Source of the DNA: Gammaproteobacteria bacterium
Lineage (GTDB): Bacteria > Pseudomonadota > Gammaproteobacteria > Pseudomonadales > Halieaceae
Direction: 5' to 3'
DNA length: 64,000 nucleotides
Assembly (NCBI GenBank): GCA_030427085.1
Contig: JAUHXH010000002.1
Coordinates: 620,001 to 684,000 of the forward strand
Below are positions 7,598 to 16,254 of this stretch, piece after piece; positions within the stretch are counted from its first letter, which is position 1; each line of letters opens with the position of its first letter. The position numbers and the translations under genes were made by a program. Below the pieces are notes generated by a model that was not told the DNA's origin, searched no databases, and worked only from the letters and a program-made list of their open reading frames with translations.

Positions 7598-9352
7598 ATG
7601 ACAAGCGACAACAGTAACAACCGGAAACCAAAAGTCCCCTTGCGTTCGGCGCAGTGGTTTGGCACCCGCGACAAAAACGGGTTCATGTACCGTAGCTGGA
7701 TGAAGAACCAGGGCATTCCCGAGCACCAGTTCGACGGCAGGCCGGTAATCGGCATTTGCAACACCTGGTCTGAATTAACCCCTTGCAACGCTCACTTTCG
7801 CGACATCGCTGAGCGGGTGAAGCGCGGTGTTTACGAGGCCGGTGGTTTCCCGGTGGAGTTCCCGGTGTTCTCCAACGGAGAATCCAACCTGCGTCCCACC
7901 GCCATGCTGACCCGAAACCTGGCGTCCATGGATGTGGAGGAAGCCATTCGCGGCAACCCCGTCGATGCGGTTGTTCTGCTGGTAGGTTGTGACAAAACCA
8001 CGCCCGCGCTATTGATGGGTGCGGCGAGCTGTGACGTGCCAGCCATCGTAGTCACGGGTGGCCCCATGCTGAATGGCAAGCATCACGGCAAGGATGTTGG
8101 CTCCGGTACCGTGGTGTGGCGGATGCACGAGCAGTACAAGGCCGGCGAAATCAGCCTGGACGAATTTCTCAGCGCCGAGGCGGGCATGTCCCGTTCGGCC
8201 GGCACCTGCAATACCATGGGTACAGCGTCCACCATGGCCTGCATGGCGGAGTCTTTGGGTACTTCGCTACCGCACAACGCAGCTATTCCCGCGGTGGACT
8301 CGCGCCGCTACGTGCTGGCGCACCTGTCGGGTATGCGCATTGTAGACATGGCACTGGAAGGCCTCACCCTGTCCAAAATTCTTACGCCGGCGGCGTTCCG
8401 CAATGCCATCCGCACCAATGCCGCGGTAGGTGGTTCCACCAATGCGGTGATCCACCTGAAGGCCATTGCACAGCGTATCGGCGTCGATCTGTCGCTGGAT
8501 GACTGGCAGGAGTACGGCAAGGACGTACCCACCTACGTCAACTTGCAGCCCTCCGGTGAATACCTGATGGAAGAGTTCTACTACGCCGGCGGCCTGCCCG
8601 CGGTGCTGCGGCAGTTGGGCGAGCTGGATATCCTTGAAAAAGATGCGCTGACCGTTAACGGCGAAACCATCTGGGACAATGTTAAAGACGCCAAGTGCTA
8701 CAACCGCGAGGTAATTCGCGAGCCCGACAATCCGCTGGTGGAAAGTGGTGGCATGTGTATCTTGCGCGGCAACCTTGCACCGCGCGGCGCGGTATTGAAA
8801 CCATCGGCTGCCTCGAAGGAATTAATGAAGCATCGCGGTCGTGCCGTGGTGTTCGAGAACTTCGAGGACTACAAAGCGCGCATAGCCGACCCCGATCTCG
8901 ACGTTGATCCATCCTGCATCCTGGTGATGAAGAACTGCGGCCCCAAGGGTTACCCGGGCATGGCCGAAGTTGGCAACATGGGCCTGCCGCCAAAAATCTT
9001 GAAGCAGGGCGTGACCGACATGGTGCGTATCTCGGATGCGCGCATGAGCGGTACCGCTTTTGGTACGGTGGTGCTGCACGTGGCCCCCGAGGCGATGGAG
9101 TTGGGCCCGCTGGCCGCGGTTCGCAACGGCGACTACATTGAACTGGATGCCCAGAATGGTCGCCTGAGCCTTGAAGTGAGTGATGAAGAGTTGGAAGCGC
9201 GGCTCGCCGCGCTGCGTGAAAATCACGTGATTGCCACTGACGGCGGCTACGCGGAGCTTTATATCAAGCACGTGCTGCAAGCCGACGAAGGTTGCGACTT
9301 CGACTTCCTGGTGGGTTGCCGCGGCGCTGCTGTGCCCAAGCATTCACACTGA
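7598..9352 (+). CDS. L-arabonate dehydratase (IlvD/Edd family)
   Basis: Iron-sulfur dehydratase of the IlvD/Edd family, 584 residues, expected to remove water from L-arabonate to give L-2-keto-3-deoxyarabonate in the cytoplasm. The cluster cysteines are visible in GICNTWSELTPC, VGCDKTTPAL and SAGTCNTMGTAST. The RMSGTAFGTVVLH segment near the C-terminus carries the catalytic Ser region. The N-terminal RSAQWFGTRDKNGFMYRSWM is typical of the sugar-acid dehydratase branch rather than dihydroxy-acid or phosphogluconate dehydratase. The branch also contains D-xylonate and L-fuconate enzymes. The preceding L-KDA dehydratase is what points to L-arabonate. The start ATG 7598 follows the previous stop by 3 bases. 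Confidence 0.87.
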   Translation: MTSDNSNNRKPKVPLRSAQWFGTRDKNGFMYRSWMKNQGIPEHQFDGRPVIGICNTWSELTPCNAHFRDIAERVKRGVYEAGGFPVEFPVFSNGESNLRPTAMLTRNLASMDVEEAIRGNPVDAVVLLVGCDKTTPALLMGAASCDVPAIVVTGGPMLNGKHHGKDVGSGTVVWRMHEQYKAGEISLDEFLSAEAGMSRSAGTCNTMGTASTMACMAESLGTSLPHNAAIPAVDSRRYVLAHLSGMRIVDMALEGLTLSKILTPAAFRNAIRTNAAVGGSTNAVIHLKAIAQRIGVDLSLDDWQEYGKDVPTYVNLQPSGEYLMEEFYYAGGLPAVLRQLGELDILEKDALTVNGETIWDNVKDAKCYNREVIREPDNPLVESGGMCILRGNLAPRGAVLKPSAASKELMKHRGRAVVFENFEDYKARIADPDLDVDPSCILVMKNCGPKGYPGMAEVGNMGLPPKILKQGVTDMVRISDARMSGTAFGTVVLHVAPEAMELGPLAAVRNGDYIELDAQNGRLSLEVSDEELEARLAALRENHVIATDGGYAELYIKHVLQADEGCDFDFLVGCRGAAVPKHSH

Positions 9353-9362
9353 GGAACCCATT

Positions 9363-10136
9363 GTGACTGGATTGACGAACCGCTACCCGAGCCTGCAAAA
9401 CAAAGTCGTGTTGGTGACCGGTGGTGCCACCAATATTGGCGCGGCTCTGGTAGAAGCCTTTTGTGAACAGGGTGCGCAGGTCGCCTTCGTAGATATTCTG
9501 GAGGCTGAAGGCGCAGCGCTGTGCGACAGCCTCGGTGCGCGCGATGATTGTAGTCGCCCACATTTCTACCCCTGTGACTTGCTGGATATCAAAAAGCTGC
9601 AGTCGGTTATTGCACAAATCCGTAGCGATTTGGGTCCCGTGCAAGTACTGGTCAACAACGCCGCGAGCGACTGGCGCCACAGCTACGGTGAGCTGGATGT
9701 CGAGGAGTGGAACCGGCGTATCAACCTCAATTTGCGCCACCCCTTCTTTGCGATTCAGGCAGTCAGTGCCCACATGAAGGAAGCGGGCGAAGGGTCTGTG
9801 ATCAACTTTGGCTCCATGAGTTGGTATGAATGTCAGGGTGGCATGCCCGGCTACACCACTTCCAAGGCGGGTATCGAAGGGATGACGCGCGGGCTGGCGC
9901 GGGATCTGGGTGCCGACAACATCCGCATTAACACCTTGGTACCCGGCTGGGTGATGACCGAGCGCCAGTTGCGCGACTGGGTCACTGAAGACACCGAGAA
10001 GGAAATCAACGAGGCCCAGTGCCTCAAGCAGAAGCTCATGCCTGACGATATCGCGGCGATGACGCTGTTTCTCGCATCCGACGATAGCCGCATGTGCACC
10101 GCGCAAAAATTTATTGTCGACGGCGGCTGGATCTAG
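9363..10136 (+). CDS. SDR-family NAD(P)-dependent sugar 1-dehydrogenase, likely L-arabinose
   Basis: Classical short-chain dehydrogenase of 257 residues, expected to oxidise the sugar at C1 to its lactone. GTG at 9363 is chosen because GAGGA lies just upstream and the product then starts at normal SDR length; a longer open frame overlaps the dehydratase gene. The cofactor motif is TGGATNIG at residues 19-26, with Asn where most relatives have Gly. The catalytic triad is visible: Ser in INFGSMSW, then Y-x3-K in YTTSK. The sequence around INFGSMSW, KAGIEGMTR, AQCLKQK and LFLASDDS strongly resembles the Caulobacter D-xylose dehydrogenase XylB, so xylose is a real alternative. Neighbouring arabonate enzymes favour L-arabinose. 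Confidence 0.82.
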   Translation: MTGLTNRYPSLQNKVVLVTGGATNIGAALVEAFCEQGAQVAFVDILEAEGAALCDSLGARDDCSRPHFYPCDLLDIKKLQSVIAQIRSDLGPVQVLVNNAASDWRHSYGELDVEEWNRRINLNLRHPFFAIQAVSAHMKEAGEGSVINFGSMSWYECQGGMPGYTTSKAGIEGMTRGLARDLGADNIRINTLVPGWVMTERQLRDWVTEDTEKEINEAQCLKQKLMPDDIAAMTLFLASDDSRMCTAQKFIVDGGWI

Positions 10137-10174
10137 CATCCCCACCGCGACAACACAGAATAAGAGGAGAGGGC

Positions 10175-11137
10175 ATGAAAAAGCTCTGGTTAAAGATTGT
10201 GATACTGAGCCTCACCGCCTGTGGCGGTGCTGATCAGGGCACCGATAGTGACAGCATCACGGTGGGCTTTTCCCAGGTGGGTTCGGAAAGCGGTTGGCGT
10301 ACAGCCTTTTCCGAGTCGGTGAAAGCGGAGGCCGAGCGCCGCGGTATCACGCTGAAATTTTCCGACGCGCAGCAGAAACAGGAAAACCAGATCAAGGCCG
10401 TGCGCAGTTTCATCGCGCAGGGTGTAGACGGCATCATCATCGCGCCCGTGGTGGAAACGGGCTGGGAACCGGTGTTTCGCGAGGCCAGCCGCGCCGGTAT
10501 TCCGGTGGTAGTGGTGGATCGCAATGTGGACCTGTCCGACGAATCGCTCTACCTCACCCGTGTCGCGTCCGACTTCGTCGAAGAAGGGCGCAAGGCCGCG
10601 CGCTGGTTGATGGAAGAGACCGGCGGTGACTGCGACATCGTGGAGTTACAGGGTACGGTGGGTGCCACCGCCGCACTGGATCGCGCTGAAGGATTTAACG
10701 AGGTGATTGCCGACTACCCGGAGGCCACGATTATCCGCAGCCAGACCGCGGAATTTACCCGTTCCAAAGGCAAGGAAGTGATGGAGTCCTTCCTCAAGGC
10801 CGAACAGGGCGGCGCCAACATTTGTGCTTTGTGGGCCCATAACGACGAAATGGCGATTGGCGCGGTGCTGGCGATCAAGGAAGCGGGCATGGACCCGGGC
10901 GACGATATGTTGATCGTGTCCGTGGATGCCATTCCGGACATCTTCAAGGCGATGGCGGAAGGCGATACCAACGCCACGGTTGAACTCAGCCCACACATGG
11001 GCACGCCGGCCTTGGAGGCGATCGAGGAATACCTGGCGGGCAAGCGTGATTTTCCGCGCCTGATCCCAGTCAACGGCGACCTTTTCACCCGCGACACCGC
11101 CGCCCAGGAATACGCCAAACGGGCGGGAAGCCAGTAA
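10175..11137 (+). CDS. ytfQ: YtfQ-like furanose-binding protein, probable lipoprotein
   Basis: Substrate-binding protein (320 residues) of a sugar ABC importer. The mature N-terminus GFSQVGSESGWRTAFSES and the run QQKQENQIKAVRSFIAQGVD are nearly the signature of E. coli YtfQ, which binds galactofuranose. The start is ATG at 10175 after AAGAGGAGAGGG. The first 16 residues form a short signal ending LTAC followed by GGADQG, which is a lipobox. The protein is therefore probably tethered to the membrane instead of being free in the periplasm as in E. coli. Genes for the ATPase and two permeases follow at once. Given the arabinose enzymes around it, L-arabinofuranose is the likely ligand. It is stereochemically related to galactofuranose. 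The ligand is inferred. Confidence 0.87.
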   Translation: MKKLWLKIVILSLTACGGADQGTDSDSITVGFSQVGSESGWRTAFSESVKAEAERRGITLKFSDAQQKQENQIKAVRSFIAQGVDGIIIAPVVETGWEPVFREASRAGIPVVVVDRNVDLSDESLYLTRVASDFVEEGRKAARWLMEETGGDCDIVELQGTVGATAALDRAEGFNEVIADYPEATIIRSQTAEFTRSKGKEVMESFLKAEQGGANICALWAHNDEMAIGAVLAIKEAGMDPGDDMLIVSVDAIPDIFKAMAEGDTNATVELSPHMGTPALEAIEEYLAGKRDFPRLIPVNGDLFTRDTAAQEYAKRAGSQ

Positions 11138-11170
11138 CGCCGTATTCGCGTTGGCCATCGGTATCTGTTC

Positions 11171-12673
11171 GTGACGACTCAAGCCCTGCTCGACATTCAG
11201 AACCTGCGCAAGGAATTTCCCGGCGTGGTGGCGCTGGATGACGTCAGTCTGCAAATTCTTCCCGGTGAAGTGCATGCCCTGATGGGTGAGAACGGCGCGG
11301 GTAAGTCCACGCTGATCAAAACCCTCACTGGCGTCTACGCCCGTGACGGGGGTGCAGTGCATCTGGACGGCACGCTCATTCATCCGCATTCCTCGCGCGA
11401 CGCCCAGGACCTGGGTATCAGCACGGTTTACCAGGAGGTGAATCTGCTGCCCAACCTGAGCGTGGCGCAGAATATCTTTCTCGGGCGGGAGCCGCGGCGT
11501 TTCGGCTTGATCGACTGGGGCGCGGTGAACCGCGATGCGGAAAAACTCCTTGAACGCTTCGACCTCAAGCTGGATGTGACCGCTGCGCTGGAAACTTACT
11601 CGGTAGCACAGCAACAACTGGTCGCCATCGCGCGCGCCCAGGCCTTCGACGCCAAATTGCTAATTCTCGACGAGCCCACCGCCAGCCTCGACAGCCACGA
11701 GGTGGACGTGTTGTTTGATGTGATGCGCGAACTCAAGGCGCAGGGCATGGGGATTATTTTCGTCAGCCACTTTCTCGACCAGATTTATGCCATCAGCGAC
11801 CGTATCAGCGTGTTGCGTAATGGGCGCTATGTGCTCTCCGCGGCAGTGGCAGAACTACCCAAACCCGCATTGATCGAAGCCATGCTCGGCAAGAGTATGG
11901 ACGACAGCGTGCTGACCAGTCGGCACGAGCCGCAAACCTCGCAACCCGAGCCGCTGTTGCAGGCGGTGGATATCCAGGTCGACAAAAAGCTACAGCGCGC
12001 TTCGCTGGCGGTAGGCAAGGGCGAAGTGCTCGGTCTTGCCGGTCTGCTGGGTTCCGGGCGCAGCGAAGTGTGCAGGGCCCTGTTTGGTATCGACCCGCTG
12101 GCCGGCGGCAGCATTACGATGGCGGGAGAAACCCTGCAGGCGAAGCGCCCGGCTGACTGTATTGAGCGTGAAATCGCGCTGTGCCCGGAGGACCGCAAAA
12201 AAGAGGGCATCGTTGGTGAGCTGTCGCTGCGGGAGAACATTATCCTCGCCCTGCAGGTGCGCCGTGGCTGGTGGAAGAAACTCAGCCGGGAAGAGCAGTG
12301 CCGCATCGCCGAGGCCGCGGTGAGCGACCTCAACATCGTCACCACCGGTATTGAGAAACCCATCGGCGAACTCAGTGGCGGCAATCAACAAAAAGCCATT
12401 CTCGCGCGATGGATCGCGGTCGCGCCGCGCTTGTTAATCCTCGATGAGCCCACGCGCGGTGTCGATGTGGGGGCGCACAGCGAAATCCTGAAACTGATCC
12501 GCCGGCTCTGTGATGAGGGCCTGGCGCTGCTGGTCACATCCTCCGAGCTGGATGAAATCGTTGCCTTTAGCCACCGCGTTGCCATCATGCGCGACCGCCA
12601 GCTGGTTGCGGAGCTGGATGGCGAGGCCATCTCCAGTGAGTCCATTATGAAAGCCATCGCGGGAGCTGCCTGA
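11171..12673 (+). CDS. ytfR: Sugar ABC importer ATPase, two nucleotide-binding domains
   Basis: Tandem ATPase of the carbohydrate-uptake-2 family, 500 residues, energising the YtfQ-type importer on the inner face of the membrane. Domain 1 has Walker A GENGAGKST, signature region YSVAQQQLV and Walker B LLILDEPTAS. Domain 2 has the usual degenerate Walker A GLLGSGRSE, signature SGGNQQK and Walker B LLILDEPTRG. This asymmetry is normal for RbsA/MglA/YtfR proteins. The start is GTG at 11171, giving MTTQALLDIQNL; the ribosome site is weak. The stop overlaps the next start by one base (TGATG), so the first permease is translationally coupled. Confidence 0.92.
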   Translation: MTTQALLDIQNLRKEFPGVVALDDVSLQILPGEVHALMGENGAGKSTLIKTLTGVYARDGGAVHLDGTLIHPHSSRDAQDLGISTVYQEVNLLPNLSVAQNIFLGREPRRFGLIDWGAVNRDAEKLLERFDLKLDVTAALETYSVAQQQLVAIARAQAFDAKLLILDEPTASLDSHEVDVLFDVMRELKAQGMGIIFVSHFLDQIYAISDRISVLRNGRYVLSAAVAELPKPALIEAMLGKSMDDSVLTSRHEPQTSQPEPLLQAVDIQVDKKLQRASLAVGKGEVLGLAGLLGSGRSEVCRALFGIDPLAGGSITMAGETLQAKRPADCIEREIALCPEDRKKEGIVGELSLRENIILALQVRRGWWKKLSREEQCRIAEAAVSDLNIVTTGIEKPIGELSGGNQQKAILARWIAVAPRLLILDEPTRGVDVGAHSEILKLIRRLCDEGLALLVTSSELDEIVAFSHRVAIMRDRQLVAELDGEAISSESIMKAIAGAA

Positions 12674-13686
12674 TGCCCCTGATTCGATCCCTGTTGGCGC
12701 AGGCCTGGGGTGGTCCCACATTGTGTCTGTTGTTGCTGTGGCTGGTTATCGGCGCGGTGAGCCCGGAATTTTTCAGTTTCGAAGTGAAAGACGGGCGCCT
12801 CTACGGCAGCCTGGTGGACGTGTTCAACCGCAGTGCGCCCGTGGCCTTGCTGGCCATCGGCATGACCCTGGTGATTGCCACGGGCGGTATCGATCTCAGT
12901 GTGGGCGCGGTGATGGCGATCGCCGGCGCGGTGTGTGCGCAGCTTATTGTGGGCGGTGTCGACTCGGTGGTGCTGGTCGTGATGGCGGGTCTGGCGGTTG
13001 GTTTGTTCATCGGATTGATCAACGGCAGCCTGGTAACGCTGATGGGTATCCAGCCCATTGTGGCGACACTGGTGTTGATGGTGGCGGGGCGTGGCATCGC
13101 ACAGCTCATTAACGATGGCCGCATTGTCACCTTCGATTTCCCAGCCTTCGCTTTTCTCGGCACGGGAACGCTGTTGGGATTGCCCGCCCCCGTGATTATC
13201 GCGCTGCTGGTATTTGTTGGTGTGCATCTGTTGATGCAGCGCAGCGCGCTGGGTTTGTTCCTGAGTGCGGTGGGCTGTAATCCCACCGCAAGTCGTTACG
13301 TCGGTATTTCTGTCACCGGCATCAAACTGTTTGTCTACACCGTATCCGGTGCTTGTGCGGCCCTGGCGGGGATGATCGCCACCGCCGATATCCAGGGTGC
13401 CGATGCCAATAATGTGGGCCTGTGGTTGGAGCTGGATGCGATTCTCGCGGTGGTTATCGGTGGCACGTCGCTGATGGGGGGTCGATTCTCCATTGCCGCG
13501 TCGCTGGTTGGGGTGCTGATCATCCAATCGGTCAGCACGGGCATCGTGATGAGTGGCATGCCCGCGCAGTACAACCTGCTGATCAAGGCGCTGATCGTCA
13601 TCCTCGTGCTATTGGCACAGTCGCCGCGCTTCCAGGCACAAGTCCGGCAGTTGTTTAGTTCCGGCGTGTCGGGAGAGAAAGCCTGA
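12673..13686 (+). CDS. ytfT: Sugar ABC importer permease, YtfT-like
   Basis: Inner-membrane permease of the BPD_transp_2 family, 337 residues with about eight to ten hydrophobic helices. The family pattern GMTLVIATGGIDLSVG lies near residues 60-75, and the ATPase-contact region GCNPTASRYVGI is in the C-terminal half. It starts on the last base of the ATPase stop (TGATG) and ends in the same one-base overlap with the second permease. Two different permease genes in a row are the hallmark of YtfT/YjfF systems, as opposed to ribose- or xylose-type importers with one. The assignment of which permease is YtfT rests on gene order. Confidence 0.88.
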   Translation: MPLIRSLLAQAWGGPTLCLLLLWLVIGAVSPEFFSFEVKDGRLYGSLVDVFNRSAPVALLAIGMTLVIATGGIDLSVGAVMAIAGAVCAQLIVGGVDSVVLVVMAGLAVGLFIGLINGSLVTLMGIQPIVATLVLMVAGRGIAQLINDGRIVTFDFPAFAFLGTGTLLGLPAPVIIALLVFVGVHLLMQRSALGLFLSAVGCNPTASRYVGISVTGIKLFVYTVSGACAALAGMIATADIQGADANNVGLWLELDAILAVVIGGTSLMGGRFSIAASLVGVLIIQSVSTGIVMSGMPAQYNLLIKALIVILVLLAQSPRFQAQVRQLFSSGVSGEKA

Positions 13687-14660
13687 TGAAATCGACACTG
13701 TTAAAAGCCGAGTACTACCCGCTGGCGGCCAGTGCCTTGCTCTTCGTGCTGTTCTTTGTGTTGGGCGCTATCCAGTTCCCCGGCTTCGCCAGTCTGCGGG
13801 TTGTGTTGAACCTGTTTACGGATAACGCCTTCCTGCTGATCTGTGCCTTGGGTATGACCTTCGTCATTCTGGCTGGGAAGATTGACCTGTCGGTGGGTTC
13901 GATGATCGCTCTTACCGGGGTGGTTAGCGCCACGTTGATCGAAAAACTGCAGTGGAGTCCGCTGCTGGTGTTCCCGGTCATCCTGCTCGGCGCACTGTGT
14001 TTCGGCGCAGTGATGGGCGCACTGGTGCACTACTACCGTATTCAGGCCTTCATTGTGACCCTGGCGGGGATGTTCTTCGCCCGTGGGCTGGCCACGGTGA
14101 TCAGTGAGGAGTCGCTGGCCATTAACCATGAGTTCTACAGTTGGGTGAACAACCTTGGCGTCAGCCTCCCGGGGCGCGCCTGGCTGGGCATCGTGCCGGT
14201 GTTGACGGTGGTGGTGATTATTGCGGCGGTAGTGCTGGCACAGCGCTCCCGTTTTGGTCGATACGTTTACGCACTGGGTGGCAACGAACAATCCGCCGAC
14301 CTGATGGGCGTGCCGGTGGCGCGTACCACCATTGCCATCTTCGCTCTCAGTTCGGGTATGGCGGCGCTGGCGGGCATCGTGTTTTCCTTCTACACCTCAT
14401 CCGGCTACGCACTGGCAGCCATGGGCGCTGAACTGGATGCCATTGCCGCTGTTGTTATCGGTGGTACGCTGCTGACCGGTGGTCGAGGCTATGTCCTTGG
14501 GACCGTAATTGGCGTGTTGCTGATGGGCCTGATTCAGACCTACATTTCGTTCCACGGCGGCCTGAACAGTTGGTGGACCAAGATTGTGATTGGCGTGTTG
14601 GTCCTGACGTTCATCGCGATTCAGCAACTGGTTAGCCGGCAGCAAAGGGGAACGCAGTAA
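13686..14660 (+). CDS. yjfF: Sugar ABC importer permease, YjfF-like
   Basis: Second permease of the importer, 324 residues, same BPD_transp_2 family. It has GMTFVILAGKIDLSVGSM in the family motif position and GGNEQSADLMGVPV as the cytoplasmic ATPase-contact loop. The Lys in AGKIDLSVG, where the first permease has Gly, matches my recollection of YjfF proteins. About eight to ten hydrophobic helices are visible, and the protein ends in a short basic tail (RQQRGTQ). It overlaps the gene before by one base and the lactonase gene after by one base (TAATG). The importer and the lactonase therefore belong to one translationally coupled run. Confidence 0.88.
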   Translation: MKSTLLKAEYYPLAASALLFVLFFVLGAIQFPGFASLRVVLNLFTDNAFLLICALGMTFVILAGKIDLSVGSMIALTGVVSATLIEKLQWSPLLVFPVILLGALCFGAVMGALVHYYRIQAFIVTLAGMFFARGLATVISEESLAINHEFYSWVNNLGVSLPGRAWLGIVPVLTVVVIIAAVVLAQRSRFGRYVYALGGNEQSADLMGVPVARTTIAIFALSSGMAALAGIVFSFYTSSGYALAAMGAELDAIAAVVIGGTLLTGGRGYVLGTVIGVLLMGLIQTYISFHGGLNSWWTKIVIGVLVLTFIAIQQLVSRQQRGTQ

Positions 14661-15562
14661 TGGCGCAGTTTGAACACATCGCAACCCTGGAGGTAGCAAA
14701 CCAGCTGGGCGAGTGCGTGTTGTGGAATGAGCGTGATGGCTGCGTGTGGTGGACGGATATCCTGTCATGCCGTCTGTACCGCTATCATCTGGCTGCCGGC
14801 GAATTGTCCCAGTGGGCGACGCCGGAGCGCCTGTGTGCCTTCGGCTTTACTGACGACCCCGATACCCTGGTCTGTGCCTTCGAAAGTGGCTTTGCCTACG
14901 CTCGCCTGCCGGACCTGGAACCCCGATGGCTGGACCGCCCCGAGGTGGATATTAAAGCTACCCGATTCAATGACGGGCGCGTGGATCGTCAGGGGCGCTT
15001 CTGGTGTAGCACCATGGTTGAGCAGGCCAGTGCCACCGACGCCCATGGTCAGCCGATTCGGGCGGGACTGTATTGCCTGCAGTCCGGTGGCGCGAAAAAA
15101 CTGATCGACGACGTAGGCATCGGCAATGCCCTGTGCTGGAGTACAGACAGCCGCACGCTCTATTTCGCCGACTCCACCACGGGGCGGATTGAGAGTTTCG
15201 ATTTTGACGCTGACACTGCGTCGCTGAACAACCGCCGAACCTTCGCCACCTTACCTGAAGGCATTGCCCCCGATGGTGCCTGTATCGACAGCCGGGGTGG
15301 TTTGTGGAACGCCGAATGGCAGGGTAGCCGCGTTACGCGCTACCACCCCGACGGCAGCGCAGACTGTAGATTGGAGTTGCCTGTGAGCCAGGTGACCTGC
15401 GTGGCGCTGGGTGGCCCCGACCTCGATCACCTGTTTGTCACCAGCGCGCGCGTGGATCTGGATGATGCGACGCTGGCAGCCCAGCCCCTGGCCGGCTCGC
15501 TGTTTATCTACCGTGGCGCGTTCCGGGGACTACTGGAATCGCGCCACAAGATGCTGGTCTGA
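14660..15562 (+). CDS. SMP-30/gluconolactonase-family sugar lactonase
   Basis: Six-bladed propeller lactonase (300 residues) of the regucalcin/SMP-30 family, expected to open L-arabino-1,4-lactone to L-arabonate. Metal-site residues are visible: Glu in LGECVLWNERDG, Asn in TRFNDGRVDRQGRFW, Asn in GIGNALCWSTD, and Asp in PDGACIDSRGGLW. No signal peptide is present, so it acts in the cytoplasm. It is the last gene of the operon and starts on the stop of the second permease. SMP-30 lactonases act on several aldonolactones; the arabinose assignment comes from the neighbours. It ends 5 bases before the convergent aquaporin gene, with no terminator visible between them. Confidence 0.85.
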   Translation: MAQFEHIATLEVANQLGECVLWNERDGCVWWTDILSCRLYRYHLAAGELSQWATPERLCAFGFTDDPDTLVCAFESGFAYARLPDLEPRWLDRPEVDIKATRFNDGRVDRQGRFWCSTMVEQASATDAHGQPIRAGLYCLQSGGAKKLIDDVGIGNALCWSTDSRTLYFADSTTGRIESFDFDADTASLNNRRTFATLPEGIAPDGACIDSRGGLWNAEWQGSRVTRYHPDGSADCRLELPVSQVTCVALGGPDLDHLFVTSARVDLDDATLAAQPLAGSLFIYRGAFRGLLESRHKMLV

Positions 15563-15567
15563 ACGAC

Positions 15568-16254
15568 CTAGTCCTCGCTGCCGAGCCAGCGGTACACAAT
15601 CCCCGCCAGCGCTGCACCCACAATCGGTGCCAGCCAGAACAACCACAGTTGCTGGATCGCCCAGCCTCCTTCAAACAGTGCGACCCCTGTGCTGCGTGCC
15701 GGATTGACCGAGGTGTTGGTCACCGGAATGCTGATCAGATGGATCAAGGTCAGCCCGAGGCCGATGGCAATGGGCGCAAAGCCTGCCGGTGCACGCTGGT
15801 CGGTCGCACCGAGAATGATGATCAGGAACATAAAGGTCATCACCACTTCGCACACCAGCGCCGCCACCAGCGAATAACCGCCGGGCGAGTGCTCGCCGTA
15901 GCCGTTGCTGGCAAAGCCGGCTGTTTCAAACCCGGCCTGGCCGCTGGCGATCACAAAGAGGATTGCACCACCCGCAATACCGCCGAGCACCTGGGCAATA
16001 ACGTAGGGGGCGAGTTCGCCGGCAGGAAAGCGTCCGCCCACCAGTAAGCCCACCGACACCGCCGGGTTCAGATGACAGCCAGAGATCTGGCCGATGGCGA
16101 AGGCCATGGTCAGCACGGTCAGGCCGAAGGCCAGTGACACACCGAGCAGGCCAATGCCGACATCGGGAAATGCCGCAGCCAATACGGCGCTGCCGCAGCC
16201 GCCCAGAACGAGCCAGAAAGTGCCGATGAATTCGGCGGCGAGTTTTTTACCCAT
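15568..16254 (-). CDS. aqpZ: Aquaporin Z
   Basis: Water channel of the inner membrane, 228 residues, six helices. The two half-helix motifs are HLNPAVS and SVNPARS. The selectivity-filter His is in HLISIPVTN and the Arg follows the second NPA, a water-selective rather than glycerol-selective pattern. The stretch [20 protein letters not shown] is practically invariant in AqpZ proteins. ATG at 16254 is preceded by AAGGAG. It is convergent with the arabinose operon and appears unrelated to it. Confidence 0.96.
   Translation of the reverse strand: MGKKLAAEFIGTFWLVLGGCGSAVLAAAFPDVGIGLLGVSLAFGLTVLTMAFAIGQISGCHLNPAVSVGLLVGGRFPAGELAPYVIAQVLGGIAGGAILFVIASGQAGFETAGFASNGYGEHSPGGYSLVAALVCEVVMTFMFLIIILGATDQRAPAGFAPIAIGLGLTLIHLISIPVTNTSVNPARSTGVALFEGGWAIQQLWLFWLAPIVGAALAGIVYRWLGSED

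Noticed and set aside
9231-9362. Longer start for the sugar dehydrogenase, overlapping the dehydratase
   Set aside because: The extra 44 residues are out-of-frame dehydratase codons; GTG 9363 has a ribosome site and gives the normal length.
12385-13527. A 380-codon antisense open frame opposite the first permease
   Set aside because: Its product is rich in His/Gln/Arg from reversed hydrophobic codons; the plus frame is a clear permease.
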